52,673 bases of DNA from an uncultured Eubacteriales bacterium. Its GTDB lineage: Bacteria; Bacillota; Clostridia; Saccharofermentanales; Saccharofermentanaceae. The notes under the pieces are model-generated. The model saw nothing but the letters and a program-made list of their open reading frames with translations, did not search any database and was not told the DNA's origin. Both the position numbers and the translations under genes were made by a program. Each line of letters starts with the position of its first letter. The stretch's first letter is position 1. Positions 42,162 to 51,252 of this stretch are shown here, piece by piece. Location of the stretch: contig OMWK01000015.1 of assembly GCA_900314745.1 (NCBI GenBank), positions 1 to 52,673 of the forward strand, given 5' to 3'.

Positions 42162-44096
42162 ATGTCAGAGAAGACACCGTTTTACATTACTACGCCTATT
42201 TACTATCCTTCAGGCAATCCGCATATCGGACATTGCTATTCCACGATTGCTTGCGATTGCGTAGCCAGAATGAAGCGAATGCAGGGCTATGATGTAATGT
42301 TCCTGACGGGAACTGACGAGCATGGTCAGAAGATTGAGAAGAAGGCAGCCGAGGAGGGAATGACGCCTAAGGAGTATGTCGACGGTATCGTTGCCAACTT
42401 CAAGAAGCTTTGGAGCACCCTGGGTATTTCCTATGACCGTTATATCAGAACGACTGACGATTACCATATCGAGTCCGTTCAGAAGATATTCAGAAAACTT
42501 TACGACAATGGCTATATCTACAAGAGTGAGTACAAGGGTAAGTACTGTACTCCCTGCGAGTCCTTTTGGACTGAATCACAGCTTGTAGACGGCAAGTGCC
42601 CTGACTGCGGCCGTGAAGTTACGGACGCTTCCGAGGAAGCATACTTCTTCAAGCTCTCCGAGTTTGCTCCCAAGCTTAAGGAACTGCTCCTTGATGAGGA
42701 GAAGGATTTCCTTAATCCTAAGTCCAGAGTTAATGAGATGATCAACAACTTCATCGAGCCCGGTCTCCAGGATCTGTGCGTATCCAGAACGAGCTTCAAG
42801 TGGGGTATCCCCGTAGATTTTGATGAAGGTCATATCGTTTATGTATGGATTGACGCTCTATCCAACTATATTACTGCACTGGGTTATCTGAACGATAAGT
42901 ATAACGATTACGATAAGTACTGGCCTGCAGACATGCATGTTATGGCTAAGGAGATCGTAAGATTTCACTCGCTTATCTGGCCTGCAATCCTCATGGCTCT
43001 CGGTGAGCCCCTTCCCAAGAAGGTATACGGTCACGGATGGATCACATTCGGAGACGGAGGAAAGATGAGTAAGTCTAAGGGTAATGTCGTCGATCCTTTC
43101 ATCCTGAGTGAGAGATACGGCGTCGATTCATTGAGATATCACCTGCTTAGAGAGATGGTATTCGGATCTGACTGCCCTTACTCCAATGAGCAGATGTTCA
43201 CAAGATATAACAGTGACCTTGCAAACGACTTAGGTAACCTTGTATCAAGAACCGTTGCGATGATAGAGAAGTACTTCGGAGGCACCTTGCCTGCTGATAA
43301 GGATTTCAACGATTCCGATGAGGAGCTTCTGTCGATGACAGACGAGCTTCCCGCTTTTGTTGATGATACATTCTCGACTCTTCGTTTCTCTGAAGGTCTC
43401 GAGAAGATCTTCCGTGTCATCGCACGTGCCAACAAGTACATCGATGAGAATGAGCCATGGATCCTTGCCAAGGATGAGGAGAAGAAGGGAAGACTTGCAG
43501 CAGTTCTTTATAACCTGCTCGACACAGTAAGAAGATGCGCTATTCTCCTTACTCCCGTAATGCCTCATATCTGTCCTGAGATCTTCGAGCAGATAGGCGC
43601 AGATGAGTCTGCAACCACATGGGAGGCTTCGAAGGTTCGTCATTCTCTTAAGGCTGATGTAACCGTACATAAGGGAAGAGTGCTTTTCCCTCGTATTGAC
43701 ATAGAGAAGGAGCTCGAAGAGCTTGAGGCAATGAATAAGCCTCAAAGAGAGCTTCCTGCCGAGCCCATGAAGGAGATTACTGACTTCGACAATTTTGCCA
43801 AGCTTGATCTTCGCGCCGTTAAGGTTCTTTCCTGCGAGCGCGTTCCCAAGTCTGACAAGCTTTTGAAGTTCATCGTTGATGACGGATTCGGCGAGAGACA
43901 GGTTCTTTCCGGTATTGCCAAGTACTACGATCCCAAGGATCTTATAGGCAAGACTCTCGGTATGATCATTAACCTCGCTCCCCGTAAGATGATGGGACTC
44001 GAGAGCAACGGCATGATTATGTCCGTAAGAGACGGCGATAAGTTCAGAGTAGTTGAATTCGGCGACGATATAAAGGCAGGCGCCGACATTTCCTGA
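42162..44096 (+). CDS. metG: Methionyl-tRNA synthetase
   Basis: A 644-residue class I synthetase. HIGH appears as PHIGHC (about residue 23), KMSKS at 301-305, and the zinc knuckle as CTPCESFW and CPDCGRE. A C-terminal tRNA-binding OB domain (DFDNFAKLDLRAVKVLSCER, then KMMGLESNGMI) is fused, as in Bacillus MetS. The leader is only about 40 bases, too short for a T-box. The ribosome site TAGGGGG is followed by ATG 42162. The tatD gene overlaps the stop (TGATG). Confidence 0.97.
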   Translation: MSEKTPFYITTPIYYPSGNPHIGHCYSTIACDCVARMKRMQGYDVMFLTGTDEHGQKIEKKAAEEGMTPKEYVDGIVANFKKLWSTLGISYDRYIRTTDDYHIESVQKIFRKLYDNGYIYKSEYKGKYCTPCESFWTESQLVDGKCPDCGREVTDASEEAYFFKLSEFAPKLKELLLDEEKDFLNPKSRVNEMINNFIEPGLQDLCVSRTSFKWGIPVDFDEGHIVYVWIDALSNYITALGYLNDKYNDYDKYWPADMHVMAKEIVRFHSLIWPAILMALGEPLPKKVYGHGWITFGDGGKMSKSKGNVVDPFILSERYGVDSLRYHLLREMVFGSDCPYSNEQMFTRYNSDLANDLGNLVSRTVAMIEKYFGGTLPADKDFNDSDEELLSMTDELPAFVDDTFSTLRFSEGLEKIFRVIARANKYIDENEPWILAKDEEKKGRLAAVLYNLLDTVRRCAILLTPVMPHICPEIFEQIGADESATTWEASKVRHSLKADVTVHKGRVLFPRIDIEKELEELEAMNKPQRELPAEPMKEITDFDNFAKLDLRAVKVLSCERVPKSDKLLKFIVDDGFGERQVLSGIAKYYDPKDLIGKTLGMIINLAPRKMMGLESNGMIMSVRDGDKFRVVEFGDDIKAGADIS

Positions 44097-44944
44097 TGTC
44101 CCATAAGCACAGGGAGACCTTCTATCCTGAAGGATTTGAAGGCGTCTTTGATACGCATGCACATCTTTATGATGAGAAGCTTTTCGCGCAGAGTGAAGAG
44201 GTGCTTGAGCGTGCCCTTAAGTGCGGCGTGGATACCGTCCTTATTCCTGCTGACAGTAAGAAGACCAGTACGCTTGCCGTAGATTATGTGCAGAAGTGGG
44301 ATGGCCATAAAGGCATCGATCTGTACTGTTCTGTCGGTGTGCACCCGCATGAGGCGTCCTCGTATGATGACAGCGTTGAGAAGTTTCTCGCTGACCTTGC
44401 AGGAGAACGCGATAAGTACAAGATAATGGCTATAGGGGAGATAGGACTCGATTACTATTATGATCTGTCGCCCCGTGAAGTTCAGCGTGAAGTGTTCAGG
44501 AAGCAGCTTAAGCTGTCTTATGAGCTTGATATGCCCTTTATTTTGCACGAGCGCGAAGCGGCACAGGATTGCATAGATATTCTTAAGGAAGCTCGAAAGG
44601 ACGGCATGCTGCTTCATACACCGGGTGTTTGTCACTGCTGCTCATGTTCTGCCGAGATTGCGCAGATTTTGCTCGATATGGGTTTCTATATAGGTTTTGA
44701 CGGACCGCTGACGTTTAAGAACAATAAGAAGACGCCGAGGACACTTGAAGTGTGTCCCATGGACCGTATCGTAGTGGAGACGGACAGCCCGTATCTTACG
44801 CCCGAACCCAACAGAGGCAAGAATAATGAGCCCGCATTCGTTCCTCTTGTAATTGAGAAGATAGCGGAGCTCAAAGGCTTGACATCATCTGAAGTGACAC
44901 GTATAACACGAGAGAATGGGAAGAGACTCTTCCGCATAAAGTGA
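44096..44944 (+). CDS. tatD: TatD-family metal-dependent hydrolase
   Basis: A 282-residue TIM-barrel hydrolase, described as a 3'-5' exonuclease/deoxyribonuclease in this family. Metal ligands lie in FDTHAHLYD, GEIGLDYYYD, PFILHERE and VETDSPYLTP. It overlaps the metG stop by one base, the same order as Bacillus metS-tatD, so cotranscription is expected. The usual HCFSG segment is here VCHCCSCSAE. Confidence 0.94.
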   Translation: MSHKHRETFYPEGFEGVFDTHAHLYDEKLFAQSEEVLERALKCGVDTVLIPADSKKTSTLAVDYVQKWDGHKGIDLYCSVGVHPHEASSYDDSVEKFLADLAGERDKYKIMAIGEIGLDYYYDLSPREVQREVFRKQLKLSYELDMPFILHEREAAQDCIDILKEARKDGMLLHTPGVCHCCSCSAEIAQILLDMGFYIGFDGPLTFKNNKKTPRTLEVCPMDRIVVETDSPYLTPEPNRGKNNEPAFVPLVIEKIAELKGLTSSEVTRITRENGKRLFRIK

Positions 44945-44954
44945 GGTAACCTTT

Positions 44955-45422
44955 GTGAAGACTAAAGAGAAGATCCTTGTAGCAGTTACAACAATAATGG
45001 TAATCATACTTATAGTATGCGCAATCTACGACAGAACTCCCGCTCTTATGGCAAGAACGCTAGCGTATGATCTTCCTGAGGATACAAAGGTAGTAAGTGT
45101 CGATAAGCACGGCTTTATGTTCTACCGCGTAGGATACGAGGCAAAGGTTGAGATAGATCCTTCTAATCCCGAAGAGATCCTTACCTGCTTTGTACAGGGG
45201 TACGATGATTCGGGCTACATGCTCTCACAGGAAGAATTTGAAGCCATGACAGGCTATATGTATGAGAATTATTATTCGTATGTAGACCTTAAGCCCAATC
45301 CCGCTCCGGGGTCCACAGTATGGTTCCAGGAAGCCGATACTCCCGACGGTCATCATGTAATGCATTTCATGGACATTGAGGAGGGGGATCACGCATATCT
45401 TTACATCTATTATGTGCGTTAA
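44955..45422 (+). CDS. Small membrane-anchored protein of unknown function
   Basis: A 155-residue protein beginning at GTG 44955 with GAGGTAAC upstream. Residues 7-26 (ILVAVTTIMVIILIVCAIYD) form one N-terminal membrane anchor; the remaining 125 residues face outside and are acidic, with many aromatic residues. No family recognised. It is ten bases after tatD, so it probably belongs to that operon. Confidence 0.75.
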   Translation: MKTKEKILVAVTTIMVIILIVCAIYDRTPALMARTLAYDLPEDTKVVSVDKHGFMFYRVGYEAKVEIDPSNPEEILTCFVQGYDDSGYMLSQEEFEAMTGYMYENYYSYVDLKPNPAPGSTVWFQEADTPDGHHVMHFMDIEEGDHAYLYIYYVR

Positions 45423-45464
45423 AGCCCCGTGGGAAAATGCTTTGCAAAAAAGTAAAAAAATAAG

Positions 45465-45493
45465 TTGACATCTATGGTGACATTCGATATACT
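45465..45493 (+). promoter_or_regulatory. Promoter of the tRNA-Val/Asp/Phe cluster
   Basis: TTGACA (45465-45470), 17-base spacer, TATACT (45488-45493), 42 bases before tRNA-Val. Confidence 0.9.
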
Positions 45494-45535
45494 TCTTTTG
45501 CGCTTCGAAGAGGAGCGCACACCAGCAACTCAAAC

Positions 45536-45611
45536 GGAAGCTTAGCTCAGCTGGGAGAGCATCTGCCTTACAAGCAGAGGGTCACAGGTTCGAGCCCTGT
45601 AGTTTCCACCA
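45536..45611 (+). tRNA. tRNA-Val (anticodon TAC)
   Basis: The acceptor GGAAGCT pairs with AGTTTCC, the anticodon stem-loop is TCTGC-CTTACAA-GCAGA, and CCA is encoded. Confidence 0.95.
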
Positions 45612-45613
45612 AT

Positions 45614-45690
45614 GGCGCAGTAGTTCAGCTGGTTAGAATGCCAGCCTGTCACGCTGGAGGTCGAGGGTTCGAGCCCCTTCTGCGTCGCCA
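45614..45690 (+). tRNA. tRNA-Asp (anticodon GTC)
   Basis: The acceptor GGCGCAG pairs with CTGCGTC, the anticodon stem-loop is CCAGC-CTGTCAC-GCTGG, discriminator is G, and CCA is encoded. It lies two bases after tRNA-Val. Confidence 0.95.
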
Positions 45691-45695
45691 TTATC

Positions 45696-45715
45696 ACCGG
45701 TGCTTCGGTACCGGT
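45696..45715 (+). other. UUCG hairpin between tRNA-Asp and tRNA-Phe
   Basis: Eight-bp stem ACCGGTGC/GTACCGGT (one wobble) capped by TTCG. It has no T-run and may be a processing signal of the tRNA precursor. Confidence 0.65.
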
Positions 45716-45723
45716 AATAATTT

Positions 45724-45799
45724 GCCCAGATAGCTCAGTCGGTAGAGCAGGGGACTGAAAATCCCCGTGTCGGCAGTTCGATTCTGTCTCTGGGCACCA
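45724..45799 (+). tRNA. tRNA-Phe (anticodon GAA)
   Basis: The acceptor GCCCAGA pairs with TCTGGGC, the anticodon stem-loop is GGGGA-CTGAAAA-TCCCC, and CCA is encoded. Confidence 0.95.
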
Positions 45800-45801
45800 A
45801 T

Positions 45802-45832
45802 AAAGCTCCGCATCAGCGGAGCTTTTTGTTTT
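45802..45832 (+). terminator. Terminator of the tRNA cluster
   Basis: Ten-bp stem AAAGCTCCGC/GCGGAGCTTT with ATCA loop, followed by TTGTTTTG. Confidence 0.93.
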
Positions 45833-45853
45833 GCAATGATATCAATTTTGTTC

Positions 45854-45941
45854 TGAGATGCTAATGAACGGCTCTGCTGGTTGCGGAGGAGCGAAGCGAC
45901 GAGCGCACTGTTCGACGCCAAGAGCCTTCATTAGTATCTCA
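45854..45941. repeat. Long imperfect inverted repeat at the end of the NTF2-like gene
   Basis: The arms 45854-45875 and 45921-45941 pair over about 20 bp with one wobble and one bulged C, around a GC-rich 45-base centre containing GGAGCGAAGCGACGAGCGC. The right arm includes the stop codon of the minus-strand gene. No T-run, so it is not a classic terminator; a palindromic REP- or MITE-like unit is possible. Confidence 0.55.
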
Positions 45942-47163
45942 TTCCTGATATCTGCCACTCGCCGTCTATCTTCGTAAGATAGATATGCGTGGTTGTGGGG
46001 ACGATCTCGGGATCCGGCCACATCTGCATCTCCTGCTCGACGTATACCTGCATGTAGACTGTGTTCTCGTCGTAGGCGATGAATTCCTGAACTTCCTCGT
46101 TCTGCATGGTTACGGCGCCGTGTCCTGTGAAGTAGCGCAATGCCGTATTGCGGCTTATGTAGTTATAGGCAAGGCTGTCCGGAGGGAAGTAGGGGTCGAG
46201 TTCTTCGAGCTCTGCATCCATCGATATTACGTTGGCAAACAGAGTCGTGAATTCGATTCCGTACTGCTCGAGAAATTCGCGCTCGGGATGGTTGGTTGAG
46301 TACCCTGCGCTGTAGAGGTCTGTAGCCTCGTTATATTCGACAGGCTGCACTGCGCCGGTATAATCCTTGACTTCGATCGAAGGCTCCTCGTAGAGGCCGC
46401 TGATGCCGTATGTGATGAAGCCTGTTATATTTCCTCCGTAAGGCTCTACATACTGAAGCTCGGATTCATCCGGGGGAATCTCCTCCGTAATGTAAGTCTC
46501 GTCGAGCTGGATGCCGTTTACATAGACAGTTGAGTTCTCGGGGATGGTTATAGTAGCCCCCTCGAAAGGCTGAGCCGGAAATGATATGTCTGCAAGCACC
46601 CAAGTGGGGAAGCCGTACTCGCGCGTCGCATTAAGGTCTCTTCTTAACGTGACGGTTCCGATTACATATCCGTCCGCTTCGATCGCGTAACTCGGATTCT
46701 CAGCCGTATACTCGCCGGATTCTGTGTATGTCAATGTCTTGCCCTCAATCATGTTGAGCATGAATGTCTTGACCGTATCCTCGTTCTCAAACTGCGATAC
46801 AGTAGGGTGTTCCGACATGTTGTTCCAGAGAAACTCTATATCTCTTTGCTCAAAGTGTACGAATACTTCATCCATGACGAGATTTGGCTGTGACGCTTGA
46901 TACGATGTCTCGTAGTCTATGAGGAAATCGTTGAACTTCCTGTAACCATACATTATCACTGCAGTGCAGGCGATTAGCCATACCATCAGGACTGCTACAT
47001 AGACATGGAATCTCTTCTTTTTGTTCTTCCTGCGCTTTCTTTGTCCTGCAGGCTGCTTTTGTCCCTCATTACGATTCTCGGGTGCCCTGTTCATTACAAC
47101 GGGCGTATTTACTCTGGCTGATTCAGAAGAATAGCTTCTCGAGCTCTGATCATGCTTCTTCAT
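45931..47163 (-). CDS. Membrane-anchored protein with NTF2-like C-terminal domain
   Basis: A 410-residue protein. Residues 1-50 are cytoplasmic, polar and end in a basic block (RKRRKNKKKR). One membrane helix (about 52-72, VYVAVLMVWLIACTAVIMYG) follows, and the rest is external. The C-terminal 130 residues end in a beta-rich segment (TTTHIYLTKIDGEWQISGMRY shown by its end DGEWQISGMRY) typical of NTF2-like/DUF4878-type domains. No enzyme motif. It overlaps the phosphodiester glycosidase gene by 14 bases and is translated after it. Possibly a cell-envelope partner of that enzyme. Confidence 0.75.
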   Translation of the reverse strand: MKKHDQSSRSYSSESARVNTPVVMNRAPENRNEGQKQPAGQRKRRKNKKKRFHVYVAVLMVWLIACTAVIMYGYRKFNDFLIDYETSYQASQPNLVMDEVFVHFEQRDIEFLWNNMSEHPTVSQFENEDTVKTFMLNMIEGKTLTYTESGEYTAENPSYAIEADGYVIGTVTLRRDLNATREYGFPTWVLADISFPAQPFEGATITIPENSTVYVNGIQLDETYITEEIPPDESELQYVEPYGGNITGFITYGISGLYEEPSIEVKDYTGAVQPVEYNEATDLYSAGYSTNHPEREFLEQYGIEFTTLFANVISMDAELEELDPYFPPDSLAYNYISRNTALRYFTGHGAVTMQNEEVQEFIAYDENTVYMQVYVEQEMQMWPDPEIVPTTTHIYLTKIDGEWQISGMRY

Positions 47164-48289
47164 TTGTCACCTCCGAAGAAGCAGCTTGGCTTCCCTGCGG
47201 GAGTACAACCCATGCCGTGGGAATAGCTCTGTCCTGCCTTATGTTGGCGTTATCGACGATTTCTTCACCGTTATAGTACATGGAAGAAGACATGCCTCCG
47301 TCGAGATTAAAGGCGTTAACTGCACCGTACTGGACCATTATGTCGATAAGGTCAGCCATTGTGGCTCCCATTGAGGAAGAACGTCTGCCTTCAATGCAGA
47401 GAAGAAGTACTGCTCCGTCTGCGCGCTGACCTATGGCGGTTCTCGGGTTAAGACCTCCGCCGACACCGCTGTAGTTAGCGGCTTCACCGTTGACGATAAG
47501 GGCAGGTCCGAACGATACGGCATCTCTTATACCCATGCTCTCTGCATAACCACCGCCGAAAGTGCCGACTACCAGGATATCGTCCTGTGTGAAGCCCACG
47601 GTGGGGAGGGCTGTTCTCGTCTCATATATGGGATCGCCGTTCTCATCGGTTCCCGCTTCGTAGAATTCATCCGCATTATCGGCGCGAAGTACGCCCTGAC
47701 TCATTACAACGCCGACGGGCCATCCGCCGATTCCGAGACCGCTCTCATCCTCGTACTGCCCTCCGTTGATTCCTGCTACGGCTCCGTATTTCTCGATAAG
47801 CTGCTCAAGGGTCATGCCGGCGCCGGAATGCGTGTAGTTGTCGATAGTCGCGCATATGACACGTGAAGGGTCATAGACGATAAGAAGCGCGCCGTGATAC
47901 ATCGGACCTGATATCTCGTGAAGCTCGATTCCGTCACCGTCAGGGTCGAGGTTTGTCTCGGCTTCGATTCCGGCCTGTCTGGCGGCTTCTGCAGCAGCCG
48001 CAGCTTCTTCTCTCATGACCGATACGAGGTCGGGATCCGTTATGTGATCGAATTCTATGGTCTTGTTGTTGGAGAGTATCTCATTGATCTGAGCGTCCGT
48101 AAGAACCATTCTGGCTGCAATGGGGCCTGCGGAAGATTCCATCAGCGATGTTATGAATATCTGTCTGAAATGGTCGGACGGTCCGTCTACGGCAAGCTTA
48201 AGGGCTCCGTAAAGACCGACAAAAAGAATAGCCAGTGTGGTAATCAGATAAAGGAAGAATCCTCCCAGAATCTTCAAAAATACTTTCAT
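47150..48289 (-). CDS. Phosphodiester glycosidase (NAGPA) domain protein, membrane-anchored
   Basis: A 379-residue protein with an N-terminal membrane helix (residues 7-30) and an external NAGPA domain (from about 130). Diagnostic segments are AGINGGQYED, PRTAIGQRADGAVLLLCIEG and FNLDGGMSSSMYYNGE. The family covers phosphodiester glycosidases such as the GlcNAc-1-phosphodiester uncovering enzyme, and Bacillus homologues act on cell-wall glycopolymers. An Ala/Glu-rich helix (about 93-112) links anchor and domain. The ribosome site AGAGGAG precedes ATG 48289. It is the first gene of a two-gene minus-strand operon. Confidence 0.9.
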   Translation of the reverse strand: MKVFLKILGGFFLYLITTLAILFVGLYGALKLAVDGPSDHFRQIFITSLMESSAGPIAARMVLTDAQINEILSNNKTIEFDHITDPDLVSVMREEAAAAAEAARQAGIEAETNLDPDGDGIELHEISGPMYHGALLIVYDPSRVICATIDNYTHSGAGMTLEQLIEKYGAVAGINGGQYEDESGLGIGGWPVGVVMSQGVLRADNADEFYEAGTDENGDPIYETRTALPTVGFTQDDILVVGTFGGGYAESMGIRDAVSFGPALIVNGEAANYSGVGGGLNPRTAIGQRADGAVLLLCIEGRRSSSMGATMADLIDIMVQYGAVNAFNLDGGMSSSMYYNGEEIVDNANIRQDRAIPTAWVVLPQGSQAASSEVTNEEA

Positions 48290-48343
48290 AAAACTCCTCT
48301 TAATCCAAAATACTGAATAATCTTCTAATATTTTACAGTTTTA

Positions 48344-48371
48344 TTGAAAAAAGCAACACGTTAATTATAAT
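48344..48371 (+). promoter_or_regulatory. Promoter of the calcium ATPase gene
   Basis: TTGAAA (48344-48349), 16-base spacer, TATAAT (48366-48371). The leader contains direct repeats of CGTGTA (two copies at an 8-base period, 48389-48403) before the ribosome site GGAGGGT. The minus-strand gene must use a promoter in the same 100-bp gap. Confidence 0.75.
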
Positions 48372-48416
48372 ATTATCCAGTATCAGCACGTGTATACGTG
48401 TACGGAGGGTAATAAG

Positions 48417-51179
48417 TTGGATAAATCATTTTCAAAGAGTACCGAAGAGGTAGTAAGAGAACTTAAGACGGATGCAGCCGTAGGCCTTACAAAGAAGGAG
48501 GCAGAGGACAGGCTCGCCAAGTTCGGACCGAATACTCTCGGTGAAGAGAAGAAAGTTCCTTTGTGGAAGAGGTTTCTCGCGCAGTTTGCTGACGCAATGG
48601 TAATAATCCTGATTGCTGCAGCCATTCTGTCAGCATTCATGGCAGTTAAGAATAATGAAGGCATAGAGGGCTGGATAGATGTTTTTGTTATCCTTGCCAT
48701 CGTAATCCTGAATGCCGTTCTCGGTGTATATCAGGAGGGTAAGGCCGATCAGGCTCTCGCTGCCCTTAAGAAGATGAGTTCGCCCCAGACCAAGGTCGTC
48801 AGAGACGGCGAGGTCGTTATGGTTGATTCCGAGAACATCGTAGAAGGAGATCTTATCTCCATCGATGCAGGTGATGCGATCTCAGCTGATATCAGACTTC
48901 TCTCATCCAATTCGCTTAAGGCTGAAGAGGCTTCACTGACAGGAGAGTCTGTCGCAGTAGATAAGGATGCTGACTTAATCTTAGGTGATGACTGTTCTCT
49001 CGGTGACCGTAAGAATATGTTGTTCATGGGAACATCCGTAACTTACGGAAGAGCAACAGGTGTCGTAGTAGGAACAGGAAAGAATACCGAGCTCGGTAAG
49101 ATCGCTAACAAGTTGTCCACTATGGAAGATGAGGTTACTCCTCTTCAGAAGAACCTCAATCACCTTGGCAAGATCCTTGCTGTTGTATGCATCATCGTAT
49201 GTATCATCGTATTCATAGTTGATATCTTCGTTCAGAAGGAGCCCGTTTCAGAGGCTCTGATGACGGCCGTATCACTTGCTGTTGCAGCTATTCCTGAAGG
49301 ACTTGCCGCAGTAGTTACCATTGTTCTTTCTATCGGCATGACCAAGATGGCTCAGAACAATGCCATCGTAAAGAGACTTCTTGCCGTAGAGACTCTCGGC
49401 TGCGTAGATGTTATCTGCTCTGATAAGACAGGTACTCTTACACAGAACCAGATGACCGTTAAGGTTCTCTATGACGGCGAGAAGATCGTTAATGTTGACG
49501 GTAACGGTTACGCTCCCGAAGGCAAGCTTCGCGATGCTGAGGGTGCTGAGGTTACTCCCGACAGTAAGCTTGAGACATTGATCAGGGCCGCCGTTCTTTG
49601 TAATGATGCAAATATCGTTAAGAACGAGTCCGGAGAATATACATGTATAGGTGATCCTACTGAAGGTTCCCTTACGACTCTCGGTATGAAGACCGGCATG
49701 GAGCGCGTTAAGACCATGGACAAGTATCCCAGGGTTACAGAGCTGCCGTTCGATTCAGACAGAAAGATGATGACCACATATCACTCCGGCATTGAGGAAG
49801 GAAAGCTTGTTTCCTATACAAAGGGCGGTCCCGATATCGTTATCTCCAGATGTTCCTACTATGAGAGCGAGAATGGTCCGGTACCCATGACTGATGAGAT
49901 CAGGAAGAGGATCACCAGGCAGAATCACGACTTCGCATGTAAGGCTATCCGTGTTCTCGCATTTGCCTACAGAGTTCATAACAAGGGAACAAAGGCAGAG
50001 TTTGAGCATGAGAAGGATCTTATCTTTGTAGGTCTCATCGGAATGATAGATCCCGAGCGTAAAGAGGCTAAGGATGCTATCGCCGTATGTAAGGAAGCCG
50101 GCATAAGAACCGTCATGATCACAGGTGACTACAAGGATTCCGCCGTAGCCATCGCCAATAACCTTGAGATGATGAATGAGGATTCTCAGGCTCTCTCGGG
50201 CGCTGAACTCGATAAGATCTCTGATGAGGAGCTCCTCACAGCCTGCGAGAATACCAATGTTTATGCGAGAGTATCGCCTGAGCATAAGGTTCGTATCGTA
50301 ACGGCTCTTAAGAAGAACAACCATATCGCATCCATGACGGGTGACGGTGTTAACGACGCCATGGCACTGAAGTCCGCAGATATCGGTGTTGCAATGGGTA
50401 TCACGGGTACTGACGTTGCCAAGAACTCTGCCGACATGATTCTCATGGATGATAACTTCGCTACCATAGTCAAGGCAGTTGAAGAGGGAAGGATCATCTA
50501 CTCCAACATCAGAAAGTTCGTAAGCTTCCTGCTGTCATGTAATGTAGGTGAGATCCTTGTTATCTTCCTTCTGTCACTTATTCCGAATACGGTTATTCCG
50601 GGTATCGCGGCTCCTCTTACTGCCATTCAGCTTCTGTGGCTGAACCTTGTTACAGACTCGTTCCCGGCATTGGCTCTCGGACGCGAGAAGGGTGAGCCCG
50701 GCATCATGAAGATGCCCCCGAGACCTAAGGGAGAACCCATCATCAATAAGAGCATGCTGGCTCAGATCTTTGTTCAGGCTCTTGCCATCTTTGCCTGTGT
50801 AGCGGCTGCATTCCTGATTCCGCTTACAAGCAACAACGGATTCTTCTTCTCTTCTGATATTGAGGCTCTCACAGGTGCAAGAACAGTTGCTTTCGCTACT
50901 TTGATACTAGCAGAGCTCTTAAGAGCATATGCTTCAAGATCCGAGAGAATGTCGGTATTTAAGCTCGGTCTGTTTACGAACAAGCTCATGAATACCGCAG
51001 TCGGTCTGTCGCTCATAATGCTTCTGGCTGTTATCTATATCCCGGGAGTAAACAAAATCTTCGATAACATCGCCTTAAGCCCTAAGGCATGGCTTGTTAT
51101 CATCCCACTCGCGCTTGTGCCTTTCACGGTAAGTGAGGTATTTAAGCTCATAAAGAGCGGCATGAGTAAAGAAAAATAA
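48417..51179 (+). CDS. Calcium-transporting P-type ATPase
   Basis: A 920-residue P2-type ATPase of PMCA/SERCA type. It has an N-terminal cation-ATPase domain, TGES in SLTGESVAVD, the M4 motif VAAIPEGLAAVVT, the phosphorylation site CSDKTGTLTQNQM (Asp336), KGGPD, and TGDGVNDAMALKSADIGVAMG, with about ten membrane helices. It pumps calcium out of the cell at the expense of ATP. The longest frame begins at GTG 48390, but GGAGGGT at 48404-48410 shows that the start is TTG 48417. Monocistronic by its promoter; no strong terminator was seen before the secG promoter. Confidence 0.93.
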   Translation: MDKSFSKSTEEVVRELKTDAAVGLTKKEAEDRLAKFGPNTLGEEKKVPLWKRFLAQFADAMVIILIAAAILSAFMAVKNNEGIEGWIDVFVILAIVILNAVLGVYQEGKADQALAALKKMSSPQTKVVRDGEVVMVDSENIVEGDLISIDAGDAISADIRLLSSNSLKAEEASLTGESVAVDKDADLILGDDCSLGDRKNMLFMGTSVTYGRATGVVVGTGKNTELGKIANKLSTMEDEVTPLQKNLNHLGKILAVVCIIVCIIVFIVDIFVQKEPVSEALMTAVSLAVAAIPEGLAAVVTIVLSIGMTKMAQNNAIVKRLLAVETLGCVDVICSDKTGTLTQNQMTVKVLYDGEKIVNVDGNGYAPEGKLRDAEGAEVTPDSKLETLIRAAVLCNDANIVKNESGEYTCIGDPTEGSLTTLGMKTGMERVKTMDKYPRVTELPFDSDRKMMTTYHSGIEEGKLVSYTKGGPDIVISRCSYYESENGPVPMTDEIRKRITRQNHDFACKAIRVLAFAYRVHNKGTKAEFEHEKDLIFVGLIGMIDPERKEAKDAIAVCKEAGIRTVMITGDYKDSAVAIANNLEMMNEDSQALSGAELDKISDEELLTACENTNVYARVSPEHKVRIVTALKKNNHIASMTGDGVNDAMALKSADIGVAMGITGTDVAKNSADMILMDDNFATIVKAVEEGRIIYSNIRKFVSFLLSCNVGEILVIFLLSLIPNTVIPGIAAPLTAIQLLWLNLVTDSFPALALGREKGEPGIMKMPPRPKGEPIINKSMLAQIFVQALAIFACVAAAFLIPLTSNNGFFFSSDIEALTGARTVAFATLILAELLRAYASRSERMSVFKLGLFTNKLMNTAVGLSLIMLLAVIYIPGVNKIFDNIALSPKAWLVIIPLALVPFTVSEVFKLIKSGMSKEK

Positions 51180-51181
51180 GT

Positions 51182-51210
51182 TTGCACTGTAATCGGCCTT
51201 ATGTTATTAT
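51182..51210 (+). promoter_or_regulatory. Promoter of secG
   Basis: TTGCAC (51182-51187), 17-base spacer, TATTAT (51205-51210) with TG one base before it, 42 bases before the secG start. Confidence 0.75.
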
Positions 51211-51252
51211 CTACGGCTGAAATCATGTTTATTATTAACCGGAGGCTTATTA

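Noticed and set aside
45500..45518. Small GC hairpin before tRNA-Val as second copy of the REP-like unit
   Set aside because: Only five pairs and a short shared word (GGAGCGCAC-like); too little similarity to the 45854-45941 element.
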